A stretch of DNA of 64,000 nucleotides, from contig CAVPJC010000017.1 of the NCBI GenBank assembly GCA_963705155.1, positions 1-64,000 on the forward strand, read 5' to 3'. Both the position numbers and the translations under genes were made by a program. The stretch comes from CAVPJC01 sp963705155. Lineage in GTDB: Bacteria > Chloroflexota > Anaerolineae > Anaerolineales > UBA4823. The notes under the pieces are model-generated. The model did no database searches. It saw only the letters and a list, made by a program, of their open reading frames with translations, and was not told where the DNA came from. Shown here in pieces: positions 49,100 to 57,762 of the stretch (positions within the stretch are counted from its first letter, which is position 1; each line of letters begins with the position of its first letter).

Positions 49100-51094
49100 C
49101 TAACCCATCAAGGCTGCCTCTAAAATACCTTCGATCTCAGCCATGATCTGCTCATTGGTAAATCCATGTTGGGTTGCCGCACCTGCCGGGCAGCTGCCGC
49201 GCAGGCCCCGCAGCCTTTGCACAGCACCTCGTTGACGTAGGCCACCTGCTGCCGTTGAAATCCACCATCGTGATGGCATAGTAGGGGCACAACCCTTCGC
49301 AAGTCCGGCAGCCACCGCATTTTTCGGCAATAACGTAAGTGGTGAACGGCTCCAGGGTGACCGAACCAGCGTCCATCAGCGAGAGGCTGCCGCAGCCGCC
49401 GCGCCGCCCTGGGCGACGCTATCCGGGATATCTTTGGGGCTCTGGCAGGCGCCTGCCAGGTAAACTCCATCGGTGGTAGTCTCCACTGGCGCCAGCTTGG
49501 GATGCTTCTCAAGGAAGAAGCCGTCCGGGCTGAGGCTGATGCCAAAAGTCCTGGCCACCTCCGGCGCATCAGATTGGGCTCCATGCCGGTGCTCAATACC
49601 ACCATATCCACCAGGTTTGCTATCGGCTTGCCGGTGTACACATCGGTACTGACGACCGCCAGCCGTGCCATCCTGGCGCTGCGACACGGATATCCTGGTC
49701 GAAGCGGACGAAATCCACCCCATGCCGACCACTCGTTCATAGAAGGCTTCATAATCCTTGCCAAAGGTGCGCATATCCCGGTAGAACTCGACCACCTCAG
49801 CGTCTACATAATCACGCGCCAGCTGGGCCAGCTTGAGCGAATACATGCAGCACACCCGTGAACAATACTCGTGTTGGTCGCCTCGGCTGCCGACACAGTG
49901 CAGGATGGCGATCTTTTCGGGCTTGCGCCCATCTTTGAGCAGCACTTTGCCGGTGGTTGGCCCGCCGGAGTTGATCAGGCGCTCGAATTCCATGCTGGTC
50001 AGCACATTGTCCAGGTCGCCATATCCATATTGTGGAGAGCGTTGAGGGTCGAAATCGTGAAAACCGGTGGCAAGGAAGATCGCGCCAACTTCGATCTCAA
50101 CCCGTTGTTCTTGCTGGTCGAAATCGATCGCCTGGCGCGGGCAGAATTTCTCACAGGCGCGGCACTTGCCGGTTTTGAAATAAGCGCAGTTGGCAACGTC
50201 AATCACCGGCACGCGCGGCACCGCCTGTGCAAAGGGGAAATAGATCGCAGGGCGCTTACCCAAGCCCCAGATCGAATTCAGAGGGGATTTTCTTCCACGG
50301 GCATTTTTCGACGCAGGTTCCGCAGCCAGTGCAGAGATCTTCATTCACATAGCGTGGCTTCCGGCGCACTGTGACGGTGAAGTTGCCCACATATCCAGCA
50401 ACCTTTTCCACTTCGCTGTAGCTCAGCAGGGTGATGTTTTCGTGGCGTCCCACGGACACCATCTTGGGGGTGAGAATTCAGGCCGCACAATCCAGGGTTG
50501 GGAAGGTCTTATACAGCCGCGCCATGTGCCCGCCGATGGACGGCTCACGCTCGACCAGGTAGACATGCTTGCCAGAATCGGCCAGGCGCAGGGCAGCCTC
50601 GATGCCGGCAATCCCGCCGCCCACCACCAGCGCCGATTGCTTCACAGCCACCTGGCGCATTTCCAGCGGGTCCTGGTAAACCACACGGTGGACGGCTGCA
50701 GAAACCAGCGCCTTTGCCTTCTGGGTAGCGGCATTGCCGGGTCGTCTGAGACCCACGAGCAATGCTCGCGGATGTTGGTCATCTGGAACAGGAAGGGATT
50801 CAGCCCTGCTTCGGCGCACGCCCGCCGGAAGGTGGCTTCATGCATCAACGGCGAGCACGAAGCCACTACAACACGAGTCAGGCCCTCATCGCGGATATCA
50901 TCCTGGATGAGGGCCTGACCTGGGTCGGAGCACATGTAGGCGTAATGGCGGGCAACCGTCACGTTATCCAGCGTGGAAGCAAACCTGGCTACTGCTTCCA
51001 CGTCCACCATGCCGGCAATGTTTGTGCCGCAATGGCAAATATAAACGCCAATGCGATGAGATCCTCTGGTGAGGGGTGGCGATGTTGATTTCAT
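49100..51094 (-). CDS. hdrA: HdrA with selenocysteine (UGA 50478-50480), several frameshifts
   Basis: First gene of the operon, about 665 residues corrected. It carries electrons through FAD and several [4Fe-4S] clusters. N-terminal Y-I-C-H-C-G-T-N-I-A; V-A-S-C-S-P-L-M-H-E; FAD G-G-G-I-A-G-I-E-A-A; then F-P-T-L-D-C-A-A-U-I-L-T-P-K-M, where most HdrA proteins have Cys at U. Then C-T-G-C-G-T-C-V-E-K-C-P, C-R-A-C-E-K-F-C-P, H-C-V-G-S-R then Y-C-S-R-V-C-C-M-Y, and a C-terminal two-cluster domain (C-G-G-C-R-T-C-E-G-L-C-P, C-K-G-C-G-A-C). Indels near 50735, 50265, 49695, 49580, 49385 and 49210. Start 51094 has AGGAG upstream. The flanks of the UGA are in one frame. Confidence 0.9.
50444..50460 (-). 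other. Candidate SECIS hairpin of hdrA
   Basis: GGUGUCC-GUG-GGACGCC, a 7-bp stem (one U-G pair) with loop GUG, beginning 17 nt after the UGA. Confidence 0.7.
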
Positions 51095-51179
51095 CAAGCA
51101 ATCTCCTAACGACTAGACAGTGAAGAGTGCAAGATGCTGCTTTGGTTCATCCCCCTGGCTGTGACGCGATGATAGATAA

Positions 51180-51208
51180 ATTATAGCAAATTGTGCAATA
51201 ATGCACAA
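51180..51208 (-). promoter_or_regulatory. Promoter of the hdr/flox operon
   Basis: On the minus strand -35 TTGTGC (51208-51203), a 17-bp spacer and -10 TATAAT (51185-51180). The expected RNA start is near 51173, about 80 nt before hdrA. Confidence 0.75.
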
Positions 51209-51230
51209 GTACTTGAGACAAATTTCACAA
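51191..51230. promoter_or_regulatory. Two Rex-box-like palindromes at the hdr/flox promoter
   Basis: TTGTGCA-ATAA-TGCACAA (51191-51208) covers the -35. TTGAGAC-AAAT-TTCACAA (51213-51230) lies next to it. Centres are 22 bp apart, two helix turns. The Rex consensus is TTGTGAA-N4-TTCACAA; site 1 matches 6 of 7 in each half, and site 2 matches fully in one half. A Crp/Fnr-type regulator remains possible. Confidence 0.5.
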
Positions 51231-51551
51231 ATATGTCAGGAAGCTTATTTCATCCACATCGCCAGGTGGGAGTTTGGCGAAAGGCTCTAGTCAACTCGAG
51301 TACCATTGCCTGCTTGCCTTCCGCCCATAGGCGCTCTCCATCCTGAGCAGGTGCATCAAGCCGCAAGCGCAATAGGCGCTGGGTGGCAAACTGTTGATGG
51401 TGTGGCGGGCAAGCGCCTCCTGCCCGGACAGCACCCCTCGATGCCCGAGACGTCGTCACCCAACCAGACTTCCGATCAGGTGAACTCCTTTATCAACTTA
51501 GCACCGGTAGCCGGAAACTGGCGCCACTCAAGCAACGACCATAAATACCCA
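51231..51551. other. Intergenic stretch without recognised feature
   Basis: About 320 bp between the hdr promoter and the end of the beta-helix gene. Short open frames are present on both strands (for example 51306-51680 on plus, which runs into the beta-helix gene), but none shows a known motif or a good ribosome-binding site. Confidence 0.5.
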
Positions 51552-54281
51552 TTATGGACACGGAATCGGGACAACCAAATCTTGACCGGCAAACGTCTCG
51601 CCATCTTTGTTGTGGCCAAACAAGTAGCCTGTAGTATCTCCGCACTGGAAGCCAGTCAATTCCACTCGGTAGCTGCATAACAAATCTGGCAGTCCGTCGT
51701 TATTTATATCCATTGCAATGCAGGCTGGCACCCCGGGCGGTTTCCGCCACAGTGAGTCTTCCATTCCGGTGCGCCCAAAAGTCAGTCCAGCGCGATCCAC
51801 AAAAGCGGGGGCATTAAAATCCGAGGTCGAGAGGATCGCCACCGGCACCAGACCTGGACGGCTAATATCTACCCTGTTGTTACCTGGCTTGGGCTGAATA
51901 TCGATTTGCACCAACATCATGGTCGACTCAAACTCTACCGCACCGATGTCGCAGCCTGGCCCCTGGGGGCGGCTGATACCGCGCTGGTCAGCCGGCGGGC
52001 AGGCAGCCGCGTTTGCGGTATCCAGGAGAGGGCTGCCTGGCATCGGCTCATAGAAGCGGGTGATTCCGGCATTTTGCAACGGGAGAAGACCCGGATTCAA
52101 TGGATTGGCCAGGGTGCCCGTCTGGTCACCCGAGGCAGACGGCCATTCACAGCCATCGGCGATTCCGATCAGATTATTACCGAGGTTGTAAATGGTGGCA
52201 TACCCGGTGAACAGGATACAGTCCTGGAAGGGACCGGATTCTCCTGAATCATAACGATTCCCGGCGATCACACTGTTTTGGATGGTAAGCTCGCCGTTCC
52301 ACAAGTTTATTCCCCCTCCACCGGCGGCGTTTCCCTCTTCCATGACCACAATATTATCAACTATGGTGACGTTGAGCAGGTTGGTCGAACCACTTGTGAT
52401 GCCCAACCCGCCGCCGAATTTACCACTGTTGAGACTGAAGGTGCCGTTGGTGACCGTCATTGCCCCTTCGTTACAAATTCCCCCGCCAAAGTCCTGCGAG
52501 ATATTTGCGATCAGGCTGCTGTCAGCCAGATTCAGGCTGCCGCTGTTAGAAATACCGCCGCCGCGCGCATTCGCAGAGTTGCCATCGATGGCTGAATTAA
52601 AAAGGTCCAGACTTCCGGTGTTTACGATCCCACCGCCGCCCATAGCACCGGCATTGAATGTCTGAGCCCAGTTTTCGTGTATCTGGCTGTTGGTCACTTC
52701 CATCTGTCCGGTGCTGTAAATACCGCCGCCATCTTTCTCTGCATTGTTGCGATGAAAGTCGGAATCATGCACCTGAACTTCGCCCTGGCTATACAGACCG
52801 CCCCCATATTCCGACGAGTTTTCCGCTACCATATTCTTGAGGATCTCAGCCTGACCGGCGAGATAAAGGCCGCCTCCCCACAATCCGGCTTCATTTTTTG
52901 AAATATTACTGTCCTGGATAGAGAGTGATCCGCCCGATTGGTATACCCCGCCGCCTTTTTCACCAGTGGTGTTGTCCTGAATTAATGAGCGCAAGATCGT
53001 GGCCTGGCCGCCGAACAGGCCAATTCCGCCGCCGTACTGGACAGCCTGGTTACCTGTGATCGTACAATCTTCCAGCGTCAGGTTCGTACCGGTAAAAATG
53101 GCTCCGCCATTATAGGCGCGGTTGTCCTTCATCTCGACCCTGCGAAGTAGGATCTCGCCATCGAAGTAGCCTGCAACAGCGCCGCCGTTCCGCGCCGAGG
53201 AATTGCCGTTGATACTGGTGTCTTCAATGATGAGTGTCCCCAGTTCTCCCTGGTATACTGTTCCCAATCCGTTGCCATTGGAGTTTCCATTGATCTGGCT
53301 GCCGATAATCATGAGCGACCCGCTGTTGCGGATGGCACCAACTTCACCCTCCGACCGGTTGGACTGCACCGAGATGTTCTCCAAACGCGCTGTCCCACCG
53401 TTCCCGAACGCCCCAACGACGTTCTGCGACCGGTTGCCATCCATTTGGCTATTGGTCATCACCAGGTTGCCGCCGTTGTGGATCGCGCCCGTGTCGGCGG
53501 CCGTATTCTGGTTGATCGCGCTGGCTTCAATCCACATGCTCCCAATATTGATTACAGCACCTCCCAATCCGGCAGTATTCTCATTGATGGCGCTCTCTGT
53601 TACCCAGACCCGGCCCACGTTGTAGATCCCCCCACCGCCGATTCCACCATAGTTGCTGCTGACCCGGCTGCGCAGTAAGTGCAAGTCGCTGGAGTTATAG
53701 ATACCCCCGGCCCAACCCCCGCCCGGAAAGCTATAGTTTTCGTCAAACCGGTTATCTGTCACCGCGCAGTCCTCGAGGGTGAGGTCGGCGCTGTTGGTTA
53801 AACCGACCCCTCTCATCCCGGAGAAGCCGCCTGTAAGGGTGAGGCGCACCAGCCGCACACTGCCTGCCGTAAACAAGACGTCTAGAACGCGGTCACGATC
53901 GGATGGCGGGAAATCTTCGCCAAAGCCCTGGATTGAAGCACCCGCACCGAGCCCCTCGATGGTGACAGGAGCCCGGATGTCGAGGTCGCCCCGTAGGGAA
54001 TCATTTTCATTGATTCCAGTTACCTGCAAAGGATAGTTTCCTTCTGGCAGTAAGATCGTATCTGCCCCACTGCCCGGAGGGCAGGTATCGACCGGTTGGT
54101 CGATGTTGGCAGCAATGATCGCTTCGCGCAGGGTGCAGTTGCCGTTATCGACAACCTCGTCTAGCGTGGTGTTCACATTGATAATGGCGCCTTCGTCTGA
54201 AAGCGCTGCTGGAACAGGCGCAAGGACAAACACGGCCAGAACCAGGAGTGCAATCCCATGGAAAAAGTTTCGCGTACGCAT
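51552..54281 (-). CDS. Secreted beta-helix protein with CSLREA-like domain
   Basis: 909 residues, in one frame. A signal peptide (M-R-T-R-N-F-F-H-G-I-A-L-L-V-L-A, cut near A-L-S) is followed by the CSLREA-like pattern T-T-L-D-E-V-V-D-N-G-N-C-T-L-R-E-A. About 600 residues of right-handed beta-helix repeats follow (G-G-I-Y-N..., G-G-G-I-x-N..., N-x-A-x-x-x-G-G). The C-terminal part has V-Q-I-D-I-Q-P-K-P-G and D-I-N-N-D-G-L-P-D-L, as in surface proteins of Chloroflexota. The ATG 54281 (GGAGG upstream) is chosen; a longer frame upstream to 54707 has no signal. Its role is probably adhesion or glycan binding. Confidence 0.82.
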   Translation of the reverse strand: MRTRNFFHGIALLVLAVFVLAPVPAALSDEGAIINVNTTLDEVVDNGNCTLREAIIAANIDQPVDTCPPGSGADTILLPEGNYPLQVTGINENDSLRGDLDIRAPVTIEGLGAGASIQGFGEDFPPSDRDRVLDVLFTAGSVRLVRLTLTGGFSGMRGVGLTNSADLTLEDCAVTDNRFDENYSFPGGGWAGGIYNSSDLHLLRSRVSSNYGGIGGGGIYNVGRVWVTESAINENTAGLGGAVINIGSMWIEASAINQNTAADTGAIHNGGNLVMTNSQMDGNRSQNVVGAFGNGGTARLENISVQSNRSEGEVGAIRNSGSLMIIGSQINGNSNGNGLGTVYQGELGTLIIEDTSINGNSSARNGGAVAGYFDGEILLRRVEMKDNRAYNGGAIFTGTNLTLEDCTITGNQAVQYGGGIGLFGGQATILRSLIQDNTTGEKGGGVYQSGGSLSIQDSNISKNEAGLWGGGLYLAGQAEILKNMVAENSSEYGGGLYSQGEVQVHDSDFHRNNAEKDGGGIYSTGQMEVTNSQIHENWAQTFNAGAMGGGGIVNTGSLDLFNSAIDGNSANARGGGISNSGSLNLADSSLIANISQDFGGGICNEGAMTVTNGTFSLNSGKFGGGLGITSGSTNLLNVTIVDNIVVMEEGNAAGGGGINLWNGELTIQNSVIAGNRYDSGESGPFQDCILFTGYATIYNLGNNLIGIADGCEWPSASGDQTGTLANPLNPGLLPLQNAGITRFYEPMPGSPLLDTANAAACPPADQRGISRPQGPGCDIGAVEFESTMMLVQIDIQPKPGNNRVDISRPGLVPVAILSTSDFNAPAFVDRAGLTFGRTGMEDSLWRKPPGVPACIAMDINNDGLPDLLCSYRVELTGFQCGDTTGYLFGHNKDGETFAGQDLVVPIPCP

Positions 54282-54801
54282 GTTTCCCTCCCCAGAAAAA
54301 AAGCTGGCAGACCACCCCCAGACCAGAACTATACTTACCTCACGTGACTGCTCCAGTCCTTCTGTGTATGCTGCCAGCTCATATGATACTGTCCTTAATA
54401 ATATAGCACTTAAAAATAATATTTCAATAGACTCTTCGTTTATTGTGTCTTTAGGATTTGCCATGGTCGTAACCGAGAAGGCACGCGCGGTCGATCCTGG
54501 TAATGCCGCTGAAGAGCAGGCGCTGAACTCCGGGCCAGAGCATTGACGTTGACAGGCCGGATGAACAGGTTGCTGCTTCAATACTGTTCCTGAGGTTGAC
54601 TGCCGTCTGTGAAGAGGATGTACAGAATCTACCGCATGACGAACAGAATAAACCTTATCCACAGACCGTGTGCAAGGAGATCTGCGGCATGTTGCGCCGG
54701 AAGTCAAAATCGCCCGGCCCCGCCTGCGCGACCTCGATCAGCAATGAGCGGAGAGGGGGGTGCCCTCTCCGCCTGCAAAATCAGGTTCGTCACCACCCCG
54801 G
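54282..54801. other. Intergenic region upstream of the beta-helix gene
   Basis: 520 bp without a supported gene. 54370-54430 is AT-rich and holds TG-C-TATATT on the minus strand, a possible extended -10 for the beta-helix gene. Plus-strand open frames here lack motifs. Confidence 0.4.
54748..54772 (-). terminator. Hairpin after the fasciclin/TolB lipoprotein gene
   Basis: Perfect 10-bp stem GCGGAGAGGG / CCCTCTCCGC with a 5-nt loop, 29 bp after the stop at 54802. No U-tract follows, so it may act as a factor-dependent terminator or as an RNA stabiliser. Confidence 0.5.
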
Positions 54802-56956
54802 CTAACGCCAGGAAGACCAGGACGAATTTGAAGGGGTGGTGTTGGTCAGGCGGGTCTGGTTGCTGCCATCCGCGTTCATCACGTAGATTTCCTTGTTGCC
54901 ATCCCGGCTGGACCAGAAGATGATCTGCGTCCCATCCGGCGACCAGCGAGGATCCATATTATCGACCCCGGGGCTGTCGGTCAGCTGGACACGGTTGCTG
55001 CCGTCGGCGTTCATCAGATAGATTTCGTAGCTGCCATTGCCCAAAATATTGTCCCACATCCCGCTGCCAAGGCCAGACGTGTAAACGATCTTTTGGCCGT
55101 CCGGCGACCAGTGCGGGAAAGTATCCTCCTCTGGGCCATGGGTCAGGGAGGTCGGGTTGCTGCCATCGGCGTTCATCACATAGATTTCAGGGTCCCCATT
55201 GTCGTGATCGGAGGTGAAGCCAATCTGCTTCCCGTCTCGTGACCAAACCGGGAAAGAATCTTGCGCTGACGGGTTGTCTGTCAGGTTGGTCTGGCCGCTG
55301 CCGTCGGCGTTCATCACATAGATTTCGGCATTACCGTCGCGGTCGGTCATGAAGACGATCTTCTTTCCATCCGGCGACCAGTCTGCGGTATCATCCTGTG
55401 CCGGGTTGGTCGTCAGGTTGGTGGGGTTGCTGCCATCCGCGTTCATTACGTAGATTTCATCGTTGCCATCCCGATCGGTCACAAAATCTTCTTTCCATCC
55501 GGCGACCACACAGGCTGGGCGCCACCTCCCAGGTTTTGTGTCAGGTTGGTCAATCCGCTGCCATCGCCGTTCATGACGTAGATTTGCAGGTTACCATCCC
55601 GGTTGGTTTGAAAGGCAATGCGGCCGGATACAGTGCCCAACACTATCGGAGCAGCCGGATTCGCCAGCCTCTTGATGAAGAGCACGCGGGTGCCATTAGC
55701 TGCCATGGCGAAATCAATCAACCTCACATTGATGCCGTTGATGCTGAAATCATCCCCGTCGCCAAGGAGCACAAGCGGCTCTCCCAACAGATTTGTGACG
55801 GTGCGGTCGAAGGTCCCATGCCCCAGAGTACCTGTAGGATAATACCCTTCGACAATATAGGACGCAGTGCATTGGGGTCGGCTAGGAACACGTCAAGTTG
55901 ATCTTTGGGAAGCGCCGCGAACGCCGCATCGGTCGGGGCGAACACGAGGTATGGCCCGCCGGTGCTGAGTAGATCCGTGAGTCCGGCAGACTTGACTGCA
56001 GCCAGGAAGATGGCAAATGATGGGGTACCGCCGATCCTGGCACTTTTGGCGGTTATTCCCTGCAAGTAGTCGATAGTATTCAAACCGGTCGTCACTGCTC
56101 CTGAGTGAGTATCGTGGCTGAATGTGGTGCCGAAAAAGCAGTCAAACAAATCATCGCCCGCACCCCCAATGGTACCAGAGCCATTATTCTCAACGGTCTT
56201 ACCATTGATTTCGATGGTGAAGTCTTTGTATTTCTCGGGCTGGACCGACGCCGCGAATCCGCCGTAAGGAACATCCTTTTCTCCCACACCATCGTGCAAG
56301 AAGCTGAGCGTAGCGGCGCCTTTGACATTGTTGACGGTGATGTGGCTCGAGGTGTTCGAATTTGATCCGGCTTGCTGGTACGCCTGCGTCTCATCGATCA
56401 AGAGCGATGTGTGCGTTTGTCCTCGGGCTGCCCCAATACAACCAGTGTGTAGCGATGGTCGGCTTCGAGCGATAAGTCTTGCGGAGCGAGCAAGGCCTGG
56501 TCGATGCCCATCCCGCTGGGCACAACGGCCACACTAACGGTCCCTGGCGGGAGATATTCATACCGGCTTAAATCACCCGCCCCTAGAGAAATGGGCATGC
56601 CGGCAGTCACGGGCACCTTGCCGTTCAAATAGACATCCATGTCCGGCTCATTGGGGACGCATTGGCTCACCCGCAGGCGGGCTTGTGTCGCGTCATTGGT
56701 TGTGAGCGGATTAGGTCCGACCGTTGGGATACTGCTTGTAGGCACTGCTGTGGGCGCAGTTGTTGGCGCTGTAGTAGCTGTCGGAGCAGCAGTGGCCTTA
56801 GGAACAGGCGCTTTTGTTACTAACAGGAGCCTGGGTTGGCGAAAGGGCTTTGGTAGCTGGCAAGGCCGGTGTGGCTTGAGCACACGCTGCCAATCCCAGC
56901 GCTGTAATGACCAATAAATTCAAAATGGATAACAATCCGAAATTCTTTTTTTTCAT
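54802..56956 (-). CDS. Lipoprotein with DUF4397, fasciclin and TolB-like propeller domains (frameshifts)
   Basis: About 718 residues corrected. Lipobox L-A-A-C25, then an Ala/Thr/Pro linker, then a DUF4397-like region (P-D-M-D-V-Y-L-N-G-K-V, Y-L-P-P-G-T-V-S-V-A-V, Y-T-L-V-V-L-G). A fasciclin domain follows (T-I-D-Y-L-Q-G-I, G-G-P-Y-L-V-F-A-P-T-D-A-A-F). Last comes a propeller of seven or so repeats (D-R-D-G-N-D-E-I-Y-V-M-N-A-D-G-S-N). Indels near 56815, 56398, 55845 and 55490. AAGGA lies before the start. This is an outer-face anchored protein, probably for adhesion. The three-domain order is unusual. Confidence 0.75.
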
Positions 56957-57030
56957 GATCCTTCTTTCTCCTCTATTTCCCTAGGGAAGGGTGCGGGGGT
57001 TTACCCACACCCTACTTATTCCGGCCTTGC

Positions 57031-57570
57031 TTAGCTCAGCGCTGCGCAGAGAAGATCTGGGCCGTCAGCCCAATGGTGGTTACCAGAAAACTTAACGCCA
57101 TCTGGCCCAATGGTTAAATTCCCGGATTGGAGAATAGCAACGCCTCCGCCAGCGAGGCTGACGCGAACGAACAATCCGACTTCCTTGCGAGTGCCTGCTT
57201 GGTTATCGAACATGATCGTACGATGACCGTTTTCAGGCAAAGAATAGCCGGTAGTCAAATTGGTAAATGTGCCATTAAGATCTTGGTGGGCCTGCCCATT
57301 TATTGCATTGCCGTCCTGGTCAGAGGCGAACACAATAACCTTCGTAGGAATGGAATAATCCTCTTGAACCATGAAGCTGCCACAATCTATGATGTTCGAG
57401 CCTTCATCAAGGAATGTAAAAAACTGCGGCGGAGCCGCGAGGGCTGTTTGAGGCGTAATGACTGCAAGCAGTGCGATGATGCTGACCAGCAGCATGCGGG
57501 CGGATCGTACGTGAGACATACCTCTTTGGAGCTGGCGGCCTAACAAGCTGGACAAACGGTTAGTGAACAT
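57031..57570 (-). CDS. Hypothetical secreted protein
   Basis: 179 residues from ATG 57570 (GGAGAG upstream). The signal peptide is R-M-L-L-V-S-I-I-A-L-L-A-V, cut near T-A-L-A-A. The mature part has F-V/F-L-D-E-G-S-N-I-I-D-C-G-S-F and later G-T-F-T-N-L-T-T-G-Y-S-L-P-E-N-G, and a beta-rich outline. Two Cys (one near the N-terminus of the mature part, one near the end) might form a disulfide. No family recognised. The divergent 57571-57762 region holds the promoters of this and the nSTAND gene. Confidence 0.7.
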   Translation of the reverse strand: MFTNRLSSLLGRQLQRGMSHVRSARMLLVSIIALLAVITPQTALAAPPQFFTFLDEGSNIIDCGSFMVQEDYSIPTKVIVFASDQDGNAINGQAHQDLNGTFTNLTTGYSLPENGHRTIMFDNQAGTRKEVGLFVRVSLAGGGVAILQSGNLTIGPDGVKFSGNHHWADGPDLLCAALS

Positions 57571-57762
57571 TTTTCTCTCCTTTATCTTGGGTTTGAGCTG
57601 GTTGGGACTGCTCTTTCGTGTATCGTAGCACCCTGGCCAGAAAAATATCTGACATTTCCCGCCAAATAGATAAATTGGGGTAAAATACTCTATAATTCGC
57701 CGCAAAAATAGATGTTCTGAAACGAGATTTGCGGTTCCTTGATCGGTGTCGCTGGGAGGAAT

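Noticed and set aside
51552..54707. 1,051-residue start for the beta-helix protein
   Set aside because: The signal peptide and GGAGG are at 54281; the extra part is intergenic in character.
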